Assembly (NCBI RefSeq): GCF_049676595.1
Contig: NZ_CP187259.1
Coordinates: forward strand, 3,286,001 to 3,350,000
From: Methanocella_A sp049676595
GTDB taxonomy: Archaea > Halobacteriota > Methanocellia > Methanocellales > Methanocellaceae
DNA length: 64,000 nt
Direction of reading: 5' to 3'
Program-made: the position numbers and the translations under genes
Part shown: one piece after another, positions 51,611-60,443 of the stretch
Layout of the letters: each line of letters starts with the position of its first letter
How positions within the stretch are numbered: the first letter of the stretch is position 1
The notes under the pieces: model-generated
The model's database searches: none
What the model was told of the DNA's origin: nothing
Seen by the model: the letters and a program-made list of their open reading frames with translations, nothing else

Positions 51611-52156
51611 ATGACACTTGCAGACGATATCGCAGTCGCAGCCTTCCAGTCGGACGAGGAATTCAGAAGGGTACTGGACAAGGTGATCCGCAAGGATTTA
51701 GGCCTGAGCATCGCCGAGTTCGGGGAGCGCTCTAAGATATCGCCCAGCACCCTTTACAAGATCATGAACGGGGACCGGGACCCTAACCTGAACACGCTCC
51801 GGGACGTGGTCAACTCGGTCAGAGAAATCGAGGGCCTGAGCCGGGAAAAGTTCATCGCCGTCATCGCTGCGAGGCCGGTGCTCGACCGGATTCACGAGCG
51901 GGAGATGTTCGTGGATGAGCGGCGGGTTGTTGTCCGGGAGTATGCTGCGGCGACCATGGAAGACGCCATCGTGGCGGCTATCAGGGCGGAGCGGGACGGA
52001 GCCCAGGCGCTGGTCTGTGCGCCGATCGTGAGCTATACGATCGAGAAAATTGTGCGTATTCCAGTTGCGACTATAATGCCGACGAACAGCGTGACGGTGG
52101 CGATCGAGACGGCGTCGAGAAAGATCAGATCGCAGGCCACGACACCTATTAAGTAG
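51611..52156 (+). CDS. XRE-type transcriptional regulator with C-terminal sensor domain
   Basis: 181 residues. An N-terminal helix-turn-helix (about 30-75: LSIAEFGERSKISPSTLYKI, RDPNLNTLRDVV) is followed by a domain reading ALVCAPIVSYTIEKIVRIPV near 136-155 and later TNSVTVAIETASRKI, the pattern of a family of small-ligand sensing regulators (PrpR-like N-terminal domain). It is divergent from the ABC importer and probably controls it. Its 3' end abuts the convergent 52157 gene with no gap. Confidence 0.8.
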   Translation: MTLADDIAVAAFQSDEEFRRVLDKVIRKDLGLSIAEFGERSKISPSTLYKIMNGDRDPNLNTLRDVVNSVREIEGLSREKFIAVIAARPVLDRIHEREMFVDERRVVVREYAAATMEDAIVAAIRAERDGAQALVCAPIVSYTIEKIVRIPVATIMPTNSVTVAIETASRKIRSQATTPIK

Positions 52157-52528
52157 TCAGCCTACTGGATTTACGTGTAGTACCTCGCCAGTCACGGCAT
52201 CGATAGTGACTATTCCGCCCCATGACATGGGAATACCCGGCTCGCCTGCATTCACCACTGCGATGTAGACACCCGGGTAGTACATGCCCGGCACAGTTTT
52301 GACATCCACGTACCACACCAGTTTTTCGGTGTTGCCGGCCCTGTACAACGAAAGCTCCGCACTGCTGTTTTCCATGGACATGGCGGGAAAACGGGCCTGC
52401 GCTATTTTCATGGCTTCCGCTTTTGAGATCTTCGGCTTACCGGCCGGCTCGGCGAGGACGATGTAGCCCATTGCCAGAAGGGCCAGGACGAGTACTACAG
52501 GAAGCAGAGATAGCCAGTTTAGGCGCAT
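52157..52528 (-). CDS. Membrane-anchored PepSY-like protein
   Basis: About 123 residues from MRLNWLSLL (ATG 52528). N-terminal membrane helix, then a PepSY-like domain: KISKAEAMKIAQARFPAMS, then LVWYVDVKT and VTIDAVTGEVLHVNP near the C-terminus. Such domains are often inhibitors or regulators at the cell surface. Convergent with the XRE regulator, with no intergenic gap. Confidence 0.65.
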   Translation of the reverse strand: MRLNWLSLLPVVLVLALLAMGYIVLAEPAGKPKISKAEAMKIAQARFPAMSMENSSAELSLYRAGNTEKLVWYVDVKTVPGMYYPGVYIAVVNAGEPGIPMSWGGIVTIDAVTGEVLHVNPVG

Positions 52529-52615
52529 AGCAGTATGTTGTTGCATTAGATAGGATAAAAGAATATGGTTGCAATAAATTGTATAGGATATTCCTTCGTG
52601 AAAACTTTCGTATGA

Positions 52616-52640
52616 GTGCCGGTACCGATTACACGAAGTA
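52616..52640 (+). repeat. Truncated arm of GTAC element next to copy D
   Basis: GGTACCGATTACACGAAGTA matches the left end of the GTAC element and is followed by TATAGTTATTCTTGAAACG, similar to the start of the 84-bp hairpin insertion in copy B. It suggests an older copy that was broken, with copy D lying about 35 bases downstream. Confidence 0.6.
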
Positions 52641-52673
52641 TAGTTATTCTTGAAACGTTTTGTACGGGCGCCC

Positions 52674-52802
52674 GTACCGTTTACACGAAGTACGCGAGGT
52701 ACGCGAAGTACTCAAAGTACGATAATAATGGGTGACTACAACTGATCTTATAGGATAACTTCGTGTACTTCGAGTACTTGGAGTACTTCGTGTAAACGGT
52801 AC
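52674..52802 (+). repeat. 129-bp GTAC element, copy D
   Basis: GTACCGTTTACACGAAGTAC at the left, mirrored to CTTCGTGTAAACGGTAC at the right. The core TAATAATGGGTGACTACAAC shares the TGACT...TGATCTTAT part with copy B. Same orientation as A and B. Confidence 0.88.
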
Positions 52803-52883
52803 CTGACAGCCCTGAAAGTTTTAGGAAAGACAATAAAAAAGTTAATGTCCTGATCAAATAGCACTGATCAGGCACCTATCACC

Positions 52884-54245
52884 TTATTTAGGAAGTACGT
52901 TGCCGATCCACAGCATAACAGTGTTGTACCCGTTGCTGAGCCCGCTCTGCAATATTCCTACCGGGTCGTTGAGCCCGAAGAAGTAAGCCAGCACGAAGAT
53001 GCCGACAAACGTGCCCAGCGTGCTGCCGATGTTGGCCATGGCCGCGACGAGGATGGCCTTGAAGAGCCGGTTGTTGAACATGTTCTGGAAGGTTTTTATG
53101 AAGCTGTCCTCTTCGTTGCCCAGGATGGTGTTCAGGTCGTGCATGGTCGGGGGGCGCTGTGTCGCCTCTACCACGCCGGCCAGCCAGCCTATCGCCAGGA
53201 CAGGGTTGAGGAACCCGTACCAGGCGAGGCCGAACGCCGTAGCTATCGATTTCCAGTGGCCGCCCACGATGGCGACGAACAGGGCGGACAGGATGCCCTG
53301 GACGAGGAAGAGCACGATCAGAGCCTGGCCGATCTCGATAAGCGATCTGCCCGACAGGAGCAGCAAACCCAGGACCACCACTACGGACAGGACAATCAGG
53401 GCGCTGAGAATCTTGACTATGGGAAACTTACGCTTTTTGGGTATCTCGATCAGCGTGTTGATGGGAGGCACTTTCTCGGGGTGCTCGATGTACTTGCGGA
53501 TGCCTTCCCGGTGCCCTGCGCCGACTACGCCCAGCACTCTCTTTCTCCTGCCGATGTCCAGCAGGTTATGGGCGAGGTAAGCGTCCCGCTCGTCGACCAG
53601 CACGACGGCTGCGGTAGGCGTGAACTCCCTGAGCTCTTCCAGCAGGTCGGAGACTACGTCTTCTTTGGTGATCTCTTCCAGGTCGATCTTGTCGGTGCCG
53701 AAGCCCAGCATCGCCAGCACTAAGGAGTAGAACATGCGGAACTTTTCCCGCAGCGTCATCTTGGCCCAGAACCTCGCGAGGGTGACCCCGATGTCCCGGT
53801 CGATGAGGGCGACTGCGATGCCCTTCCGGTTGGCGGCTTCGATGGCCGCCAGCATCTCGGCGCCGGGCTTGACGCCGACATCGGCGCCGACTTTCCGCTG
53901 CACGTAGGCCAGCATGAACTGGAGCAGGAAGATCATCAGGTTGTTGCCCTTGAGCAGTTCCTTGATCTCGATGTTCTTCTTCGCGTCCTCCGGCTGCTGC
54001 AGCGCCTTAAAGCGCCTCTCGTCCAGCTCGACTGCCACAACGTCAGGGGCGTAGCGCTCGATAGCCTCCTCTACCTCCCGGATGCTTTTCTCGGATACGT
54101 GGGCTGTGCCCACCAGAAAAATGTTGTCCCGGGGATTGGGCGAGACAGGCTGCCCGAGGGGGACGGTAAAGCTGAGTGACGCCTTGGCGTCGGTGGAAAT
54201 ACTATTTGCCGGCTGCTGCTTGTTATCGTCAGTCAATGTTCTCAC
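52884..54245 (-). CDS. TraB/PrgY-family membrane protein
   Basis: 453 residues, GTG start at 54245. TraB domain in the first 260 residues with NIFLVGTAHVSEKS (around 41) and VVAVELDERRF, and a second conserved GAGHREGIRKYIE near 235. The C-terminal 190 residues hold about five membrane helices. Bacterial TraB/PrgY proteins inhibit peptide pheromone production; archaeal role unknown. It is followed, 15 bases upstream, by a site-2 protease gene, which makes a shared role in membrane proteolysis plausible (inference). Confidence 0.85.
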   Translation of the reverse strand: MRTLTDDNKQQPANSISTDAKASLSFTVPLGQPVSPNPRDNIFLVGTAHVSEKSIREVEEAIERYAPDVVAVELDERRFKALQQPEDAKKNIEIKELLKGNNLMIFLLQFMLAYVQRKVGADVGVKPGAEMLAAIEAANRKGIAVALIDRDIGVTLARFWAKMTLREKFRMFYSLVLAMLGFGTDKIDLEEITKEDVVSDLLEELREFTPTAAVVLVDERDAYLAHNLLDIGRRKRVLGVVGAGHREGIRKYIEHPEKVPPINTLIEIPKKRKFPIVKILSALIVLSVVVVLGLLLLSGRSLIEIGQALIVLFLVQGILSALFVAIVGGHWKSIATAFGLAWYGFLNPVLAIGWLAGVVEATQRPPTMHDLNTILGNEEDSFIKTFQNMFNNRLFKAILVAAMANIGSTLGTFVGIFVLAYFFGLNDPVGILQSGLSNGYNTVMLWIGNVLPK

Positions 54246-54259
54246 TACCTACACAATAC

Positions 54260-55360
54260 CTATTGCCGGCTCAATGCGCCGTGCAGCTCAATTGCCCGCA
54301 CGAGGTCGGTGCGAGAAATGATGCCCGCCATGCGGTCGCCATCCATGACGACGAGGCGACCCACCTTGCGCTGCGAAATTTGCTGAAGTGCTATCGTCGC
54401 GTCATCATCGGGCTTCAGCGTAATAACGTTTCTGGTCATGATATCCCGGACAACGGTGGTGTCGCGTGCCGCTTCCGGCACCTTCGAGACATCGCTGAGC
54501 GTCACGATGCCCGCCAGCCGGCCGCCCTCGATAACCGGGTACCCGAGGTGCTTCTTCTGGAACATCGTCTGCAGGGTCGAGGAAACGCTGGCGCCGGAGT
54601 CGACGGTGTCGACGGTCTTCGACATGATGTCCCGGACCTTCACGCCCTCCAGCATTACAGAGGTGACGGTCGAACGCTCTTCCTCTCCTGCGGCCACATA
54701 GATGAAGAACGCGATGATGATAAACCAGATCCCGGATAAGCCCATGAATAAGCCGATTATGCCCAGCAGGTAGGCGAACATCTTACCCGAGAACACAGCC
54801 CACCTGGTAGCTTGTATGTAGGGCATGCGCATGGCCAGCAAAGCCCGCAGCACCCTGCCACCGTCCATCGGGAAGGCCGGCAGGATGTTGAAGATGCCCA
54901 GCAGGATGTTGAGGTAGGTCATCAGGAAGATCATGATACCCAGAGGAGTGTTTGTCGGGATCCCGGTGGCCAGCAGGATGGCACCACAGGCGAGGCCGAT
55001 CACGATGCTGGTCAGCGGCCCGACAATGGCCATTTTAGCCTCGATTCCGGGGTTCCGGGGAACCTCTTCCATGGCGGAAACGCCGCCGAAGAGGTATAGC
55101 GTGATGTCGCTGATCTTGATGTTGTTCCGGATAGCCACGTAGGAGTGGGCGACCTCGTGGACGAGCACGCAGGCGAAGAGCAGTATGCCCGCGATAGTAC
55201 CCAGCGAGTAGCGCAAAACTGGGTCGGAGATGGTCGAAAAGCCGAACGGCGAAGGGCCTTCGGCGAACGAAAAGGCTATCAGCGGCAGAATGAGCAGGAA
55301 AGTGATGTGCAGCCGGATGGGTATTCCCAGCACGCTACCGATCTTCAGCGAACTTTTCAT
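54260..55360 (-). CDS. Site-2 protease family metalloprotease with two CBS domains
   Basis: About 366 residues from MKSSLKIG (ATG at 55360). The intramembrane zinc motif HEVAH is at 68-72 and the second metal motif PAFPMDGGRVLRAL near 160. Six membrane helices precede two CBS domains (about 235-290 and 300-355), which bind adenosine nucleotides and may tune the protease. It probably cleaves a membrane-anchored regulator. Divergent from the PRC-barrel gene. Confidence 0.93.
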   Translation of the reverse strand: MKSSLKIGSVLGIPIRLHITFLLILPLIAFSFAEGPSPFGFSTISDPVLRYSLGTIAGILLFACVLVHEVAHSYVAIRNNIKISDITLYLFGGVSAMEEVPRNPGIEAKMAIVGPLTSIVIGLACGAILLATGIPTNTPLGIMIFLMTYLNILLGIFNILPAFPMDGGRVLRALLAMRMPYIQATRWAVFSGKMFAYLLGIIGLFMGLSGIWFIIIAFFIYVAAGEEERSTVTSVMLEGVKVRDIMSKTVDTVDSGASVSSTLQTMFQKKHLGYPVIEGGRLAGIVTLSDVSKVPEAARDTTVVRDIMTRNVITLKPDDDATIALQQISQRKVGRLVVMDGDRMAGIISRTDLVRAIELHGALSRQ

Positions 55361-55425
55361 GCTCAGAAATTTATCAAGCAAAGTATATATCAGTATAGCA
55401 CAATATTTAGGGGCGAGGATTCCTG

Positions 55426-55725
55426 ATGGTTACTGACGTAGCGTCATTGTTCGATTTAACTGTTTATACGGACAAGGGTTATTACATCGGAAAGGTGTAT
55501 GATGTGGAGATCGACGCTTCCGAGCGGAGGATATCTACCCTGGTAGTCGAGAATTACAACAAGGACATCATCAACGAGGAAACAGGGTTCAACGTTGCCG
55601 AGAGCAGCAAGGCCAAGATCCCGTACAGGTGGGTTACGGCGGCCGCTGACATCGTCATCATCAGGCACCCGGCCAGAAAGAGCGCGGCCTCCATGGCCAG
55701 CGACTCAGATGGCTTAGGGCTGTAA
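55426..55725 (+). CDS. PRC-barrel domain protein
   Basis: 99 residues; PRC-barrel fold with LTVYTDKGYYIGKVYDVEID and KIPYRWVTAAADIVIIRH near 66-83. Such proteins occur in RNA metabolism (RimM-like) and in archaeal cell-division factors CdpB. It is complete, with a short disordered tail (SAASMASDSDGLGL). Divergent from the site-2 protease gene (65 bases). Confidence 0.85.
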   Translation: MVTDVASLFDLTVYTDKGYYIGKVYDVEIDASERRISTLVVENYNKDIINEETGFNVAESSKAKIPYRWVTAAADIVIIRHPARKSAASMASDSDGLGL

Positions 55726-55833
55726 GGCCACAACTCTTTTTCCTTTCTTTTAGTCAGTATAGCCATTCTAACCCTATTAACGCTTTATGGATCGATTACT
55801 CCAGCCATTTAGTGATCTTTCGGCCATAAGATC

Positions 55834-55990
55834 TGGGAGGTACCCGGAGGCCATAGAGGAATAACTTTTATGCGAATCAGCCTCTCTGACCTTTCTATTC
55901 TCCCTGACCTCCTCTCCGACCTCCGACCCTCTCTAACCTCCCAGCTTGAAAATCCTCCCCGACCTCCAGGGAACTCCTCGACCTCCGAGG
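55834..55990. repeat. GACCTCC repeat, second copy
   Basis: C/T-rich run with GACCTCC units. The part ACCTCCCAGCTTGAAAATCC followed by GACCTCCAGG closely follows the right inner arm of the 4651 repeat when that is reverse-complemented. A short GGGAGG...GGAGG at the left gives a partial inverted counterpart. It lies in the 295-base gap between the PRC-barrel and MFS genes. No gene is seen. Confidence 0.7.
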
Positions 55991-56020
55991 ATTTTTCCAT
56001 TCGGGGTTACTGGAATAACG

Positions 56021-57232
56021 CTACTCCAGTAGCGCCACCGTATTTTTCTCCGGCGGCACGATCTTCTTCAGGTACAGGAATCCTGTCGCGCACAGTAGCC
56101 CGGCCGCTGCCACGACGAGCCACGTGGCCCAGGGGCTGCCCGCGAAGACGCTCAGGAGCAGGCCGCCGATCAGAGGGCCTACTGCCGAGCCCATGTTGGT
56201 CGTGAGGCCGGAGAAGCCCAGGTACCTGCCTCTTGTGTCGCTGGTGGAAAGGTTGGTTGCCATGGTGATCTGGGCTGGTATGAACCAGAGCTCCCCCAGG
56301 GTGATCAGGAAGATGCAGATCGCCAGCATGAGGAAGCCCTGGGAAACCGAAACCAGAGCGAACCCTGCAACGTAGAAGAGGACACCGACGGTCATGGCGA
56401 ACGTCATCCGGAACCTGTCTGCTAATCTGGTCACGAAGTACTGCAGGGCCACTACCATGATGCCGTTGATCGCCAGCAGCACGCCGATCTCCGGCTCGTT
56501 CAGCCCGGCGTAGCCCTTCGAGTACATGGACAGCGGCGTGTACATCTGGGAGTAGACGACGAAGACCAGGAAAGACAGCAGGGCAAACACCATGAAGGTC
56601 CTGTCCGCCAGAATCGTGCCGATACCATCCCTGGCCCTGGCCTTTTCAGGCCGGCACCCCCGGGTATCGTTGATGAAGGCCACTACCAGGACGAGGTACA
56701 GCGTGCTCGTGACGGCCGTGAGGTAGAACATGCTGGAGTAGGATACGACAGCCATCAGCCCTCCGATTATGGGCCCGGTGGCGAAGCCGAGGTTATGCGC
56801 TACCCGGAGCAGGGCGAACGCCTCCGTCCGCTTCTCCGCAGGCACTATGTCGGCCGCTATCACGTTGGGGATGGGGCGGAACAGCCCGGTTGCTACCCGG
56901 GTCAGGGATAGCAGCACCAGGTAATAGACGTAAGGCGCTTTGATACTCACTGCCCAGCCCAGCAGCAAGAAGCTCCCGATCAGCAGGATCAGGCCGATGA
57001 TCAGCACAGTCCTTCGGCCCAGCCGATCGCATGCCTCGCCCCCGACGAACTGGAAGATTGCGCCCGTGAAGGCGGAGAAAAACATCGCGAAGCCGACGAG
57101 TGCGGGAGACTCCCCCTGGTACACGAACAGGTAGATCGCGATGAAAGGCATGACTATGGACATGCCAAACTGGTTCAGCGCCATCCCCGCGAACAGCACC
57201 CATACGCGCCTGTCGAACTGCGGCAACTTCAC
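56021..57232 (-). CDS. Major facilitator superfamily transporter
   Basis: 403 residues, GTG start at 57232 with GGGAGG upstream. Twelve predicted helices. MFS loop 2-3 motif DRLGRRTVLIIG near 68-79. The central loop (residues about 190-215) is basic. Usually a drug/metabolite exporter of the DHA family; substrate unknown. It is divergent from thg1. Confidence 0.9.
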   Translation of the reverse strand: MKLPQFDRRVWVLFAGMALNQFGMSIVMPFIAIYLFVYQGESPALVGFAMFFSAFTGAIFQFVGGEACDRLGRRTVLIIGLILLIGSFLLLGWAVSIKAPYVYYLVLLSLTRVATGLFRPIPNVIAADIVPAEKRTEAFALLRVAHNLGFATGPIIGGLMAVVSYSSMFYLTAVTSTLYLVLVVAFINDTRGCRPEKARARDGIGTILADRTFMVFALLSFLVFVVYSQMYTPLSMYSKGYAGLNEPEIGVLLAINGIMVVALQYFVTRLADRFRMTFAMTVGVLFYVAGFALVSVSQGFLMLAICIFLITLGELWFIPAQITMATNLSTSDTRGRYLGFSGLTTNMGSAVGPLIGGLLLSVFAGSPWATWLVVAAAGLLCATGFLYLKKIVPPEKNTVALLE

Positions 57233-57297
57233 GCGACTGGCCTCCCTGTCGGAAAATTAGTAATATGCATTACCCATAAATAAGCTTTGAGAAGCCG

Positions 57298-58020
57298 ATG
57301 AAGCGAAAGGAGATATTCAGCGCCATCCGGGCGGCACCCCCGGTCATCGTCCGCCTCGACGGGCGAAACTTCAAAGAGTCCCTGAGCAGGCTCGGGTTTG
57401 CGAAGCCCTACGACCTCAGGTTCCAGCAGGGCATGGTCTGTGCTGCCCGCAGGCTGGTGGAGCAGAGCAGCCTGGCCCCCGAGTGGGCCTTTACGTTCTC
57501 CGACGAAGTCAGCCTGCTATTCAACGAGCTGCCCTTCGACGGCCGCCTCGAAAAGCTGGACTCGGTAATTCCGTCGTACATGGCCAGCGCACTCACCATC
57601 GCGCTAAAAGTCGAAACACCGCTGGCTTTCGACTCCCGCGTGATACCGGTGCACCCCGAAGAGATTCCCACGTACCTCGCCAACAGGCAGGCCGAGACCT
57701 GGCGCAATCACATGCAGTCCTACGGCTTCTACACCCTGGTCGCCGAGGGCATGGGGGAAAAGGAAGCGGCGGCGAAGATGAAGGGCATGCGGTTCGAGGA
57801 TATCCACGAGCTCATGTGGCAGCGGGGCATCAATTTGAACGCTACCCCGGGCTGGCAGCGCAAAGGCGTGTTCATCTACAGGAAGAAAACAGAGCGGGAA
57901 GGCTACAACCCCCTCAAGGGCGAAAAGGTCACCGTCGAGCGCCGGGAAGTCGTCGAAGACTGGGACCCGCCCCTCTTCACATCTGAGGAAGGGAAAGAGT
58001 ACCTCAGGCGTGCGGTCTAA
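57298..58020 (+). CDS. thg1: tRNA-His guanylyltransferase, archaeal Thg1
   Basis: 240 residues. The polymerase-like metal sites are in RLDGRNFKE (Asp21) and FSDEVSLLF (Asp69, Glu70). The full archaeal Thg1 length is present. It adds G-1 to tRNA-His or repairs tRNA 5' ends by 3'-5' polymerisation. The stop overlaps the convergent fdhD stop by four bases. Confidence 0.92.
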   Translation: MKRKEIFSAIRAAPPVIVRLDGRNFKESLSRLGFAKPYDLRFQQGMVCAARRLVEQSSLAPEWAFTFSDEVSLLFNELPFDGRLEKLDSVIPSYMASALTIALKVETPLAFDSRVIPVHPEEIPTYLANRQAETWRNHMQSYGFYTLVAEGMGEKEAAAKMKGMRFEDIHELMWQRGINLNATPGWQRKGVFIYRKKTEREGYNPLKGEKVTVERREVVEDWDPPLFTSEEGKEYLRRAV

Positions 58021-58769
58021 ACCACGATACGCTCGGCAACGGAGAACACTTTTACCTTTTCCCTGTCGGCGAAGCATGCCAGTGTGACGTTCGCCCGGCG
58101 GGCGCTCTCGATGCCGGAGCTGATGGGCGCCGCCTTGGATACGATCAGGGGAATCCCGGCCCTGACGGCTTTCATGACCATGCCGGCGGGCTGCCTGCCC
58201 GAGGACAGGAGAAACATTTTCGAGAGGTCGTCGCCGTTGAGGAGGGCCATGCCCACGACCTTGTCGATGGCGTTGTGCCTGCCGATGTCCAGCGCCTGGT
58301 ACCTGAGCCGGCCTTCGGCGTCGATCAGGCAGGCGCTGTGGGCTCCCCGGGTCCTGTCCTGGATTTCGGAGAACAGGTACTTGAGGCTGTCGAGGATGAC
58401 TCGGGCGGGGAAAGTCTGGCTGACCGGGACTGATACGTCCTCGTCCCGCTTTTCCCAGTTGACGCCGATGCACCCGGACGAGCGCAGCTCGTACCAGAGG
58501 TCGAAGTGCTCGAAGGACCGGACTTTCAGGAAGACTTTGCCATCCTTCTCCATGACTTCTTCGATGTCTCTCCGGTCTTTTACGGCTCCTTCAGTGACCA
58601 TGTAGCCTACCGCCAGTTCCTTGTGGAGGTCCGGGGTGGTCACGATGGACGACAGTTTAGTGCCGTTGATGATGAGGTCGATGGTCTGCTCGACCATAAC
58701 GGGGTCAATTGCGTCTTCTTTGCCAGCCCGGGTGATCTTCACCGACGTGTACTCCTTGACCGTTTCCAT
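58017..58769 (-). CDS. fdhD: Formate dehydrogenase accessory sulfurtransferase FdhD-like
   Basis: About 250 residues from METVKEYTSV (ATG 58769). The upstream ATG at 58811 overlaps a TATA-like box, so it is not used. It should insert sulfur into the molybdenum or tungsten cofactor of formate or formylmethanofuran dehydrogenases. The usual CxxC catalytic loop is SSGCIGVNW here, with only one Cys left. Other family marks are AHSACLIDAEGRLRYQALDIGRHNAIDKV and FLLSSGRQPAGMV. It is divergent from tfx. Confidence 0.88.
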   Translation of the reverse strand: METVKEYTSVKITRAGKEDAIDPVMVEQTIDLIINGTKLSSIVTTPDLHKELAVGYMVTEGAVKDRRDIEEVMEKDGKVFLKVRSFEHFDLWYELRSSGCIGVNWEKRDEDVSVPVSQTFPARVILDSLKYLFSEIQDRTRGAHSACLIDAEGRLRYQALDIGRHNAIDKVVGMALLNGDDLSKMFLLSSGRQPAGMVMKAVRAGIPLIVSKAAPISSGIESARRANVTLACFADREKVKVFSVAERIVV

Positions 58770-58819
58770 AAGCCTCGTCCGTACCCAAAGATTTAATCTC
58801 GGTATATGCATATGAAATC

Positions 58820-59230
58820 ATGATGGCTTATAAATCATTCCTCACCAAACGGCAGCTCACAGTACTAAGGTTAAGGCAGGCGGGCCTCACCCAGGAGGAG
58901 ATCGCGAAGCGTATCAAGACCACCAGGGCGAACATCAGCCTCATCGAGAAGCGGGCGAAGGAGAACATCGAACGCTCTAAAGAGACGATCAAAGAGTGGA
59001 ACAGCGTCATCTCCCCCGTGCGCATCACCGTGAAGAAGGGCACCGACGTCATGACCATCCCTGAAATCGTGTTCGGCGAAGCCGATCGGTCGGGCGTCCA
59101 CGTGCGCACCGACTCCATCGGGCTCATCACCCTCATCAAGAAAGAGAAGAGCGACGCTATCTCCAACCGCATGGTCGTCCGCGATTTCGAAGTGGACATC
59201 ACCAACTCGGGAGAAGTGACCCTGCTTTGA
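58820..59230 (+). CDS. tfx: Tfx-family transcriptional regulator
   Basis: 136 residues. N-terminal helix-turn-helix: LTKRQLTVLRLRQAGLTQEEIAKRIKTTRANISLIEKRA at 8-46, followed by a small sensing domain. In Methanothermobacter, Tfx binds the promoter of the molybdenum formylmethanofuran dehydrogenase operon (established). Its divergence from fdhD supports a metal-enzyme role here (inference). The DUF1786 gene starts inside its last codons. ATG at 58820 or 58823. Confidence 0.88.
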   Translation: MMAYKSFLTKRQLTVLRLRQAGLTQEEIAKRIKTTRANISLIEKRAKENIERSKETIKEWNSVISPVRITVKKGTDVMTIPEIVFGEADRSGVHVRTDSIGLITLIKKEKSDAISNRMVVRDFEVDITNSGEVTLL

Positions 59231-60249
59231 GCGACGTTTTCGCCATCGACGTAGGCTCAGGTACCCAGGACATACTCATTTCCGACGACCGCCTGTCAAA
59301 GCCGGCGGTCAAACTCGTAATGCCGGCGCCGACCCAGCTGTTCGCCGCCCGCATCCGCAGATCCCGAAAAGACGTTTTCTGCGATGGTTACACCATGGGC
59401 GGCGGGGCGATCACCGGAGCTCTGAGGGCTCATGCCGAAAAGTACCGGATAGTCATGACCCCCGAGGCGGCCCACACAGTCCGTGATGACCTAGAGCAGG
59501 TCAAAGAGCGGGGCATCGAGATAGGCAAAGAGTCGGACATGAAAGGCTCCTACCTGAAGCTCACCCTCATGGACGTCGACATGACGGCCTGGGAAGCAGG
59601 CCTCGCCATGCTGAACTACAATCTGCCCAAAGACATCGTCGTAGCAGTGGCCGTGCAAGACCACGGAGTAGCTCCTAAAGGCGTCAGCGACCGGGAGTTC
59701 CGGTTCGAGCACATCGGCAAACTGGTCAAGAAGGGCGCCACCTTCAAGGACTTCGTCATCACGAAAAAGACGAACAAGTTCTCCCGAGTGAGCGCAGTCA
59801 TCCAGTCTCTAAAAGATCAGGGCTACGAGAACGTCCTTGTCATGGATACTAAGATCGCCGGCATCTACGGTGGACTGTATGGCGAAAAACTGCCTGCCAT
59901 TGTCATGGACGTGGGCAACGGTCACACCACCGCCGCCTCAATCGCAGAGGACGGCACCATTGCGGGAATTTTCGAGCACCATACCGCTTCGCTGACCCCG
60001 AAGACTATGCGACTCTATATAGAGAAGCTGGCAAATGGCACTCTGACCAACGAGGAGGTCTTCGAAGACGAAGGCCACGGCGCATATGTTAAAGAACCAA
60101 TCAAGCCAGTCTCCATCATCGCCACCGGCCCCCGCCGGGAAATCGCGCTGAAGACGAAGCTGCCGATCAGGTTCGCCTCCCCGCTGGACGACGTCTACAT
60201 GGTCGGGCCGGTGGGCATGATTAGAGCTTATCAGGCGCTAAAAGAATAA
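59227..60249 (+). CDS. DUF1786 family protein with actin-like ATPase fold
   Basis: 340 residues, TTG start at 59227 overlapping the tfx stop. Phosphate-loop segments are AIDVGSGTQDIL at the N-terminus and AIVMDVGNGHTTAASI near 225, characteristic of the ASKHA superfamily. Function unknown in the family. Translational coupling with tfx points to a common regulatory or metal-cofactor process. Confidence 0.85.
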   Translation: MSDVFAIDVGSGTQDILISDDRLSKPAVKLVMPAPTQLFAARIRRSRKDVFCDGYTMGGGAITGALRAHAEKYRIVMTPEAAHTVRDDLEQVKERGIEIGKESDMKGSYLKLTLMDVDMTAWEAGLAMLNYNLPKDIVVAVAVQDHGVAPKGVSDREFRFEHIGKLVKKGATFKDFVITKKTNKFSRVSAVIQSLKDQGYENVLVMDTKIAGIYGGLYGEKLPAIVMDVGNGHTTAASIAEDGTIAGIFEHHTASLTPKTMRLYIEKLANGTLTNEEVFEDEGHGAYVKEPIKPVSIIATGPRREIALKTKLPIRFASPLDDVYMVGPVGMIRAYQALKE

Positions 60250-60443
60250 CCTATTGCCTTTTTAAATGGCTATACTGCCATTCCATTTTTCATATCTCGA
60301 TCTGTTTCAATTTTTATTTTTAATGTTGTACAGGAAATTTATCAACCGCTGTAAAATTTTACACCGGAGATATATATCTACTTAATAGGCAATACCTTTC
60401 CTAACGCATGGTGAATAATAGCGTTTTATATTGATGTGGTTTT

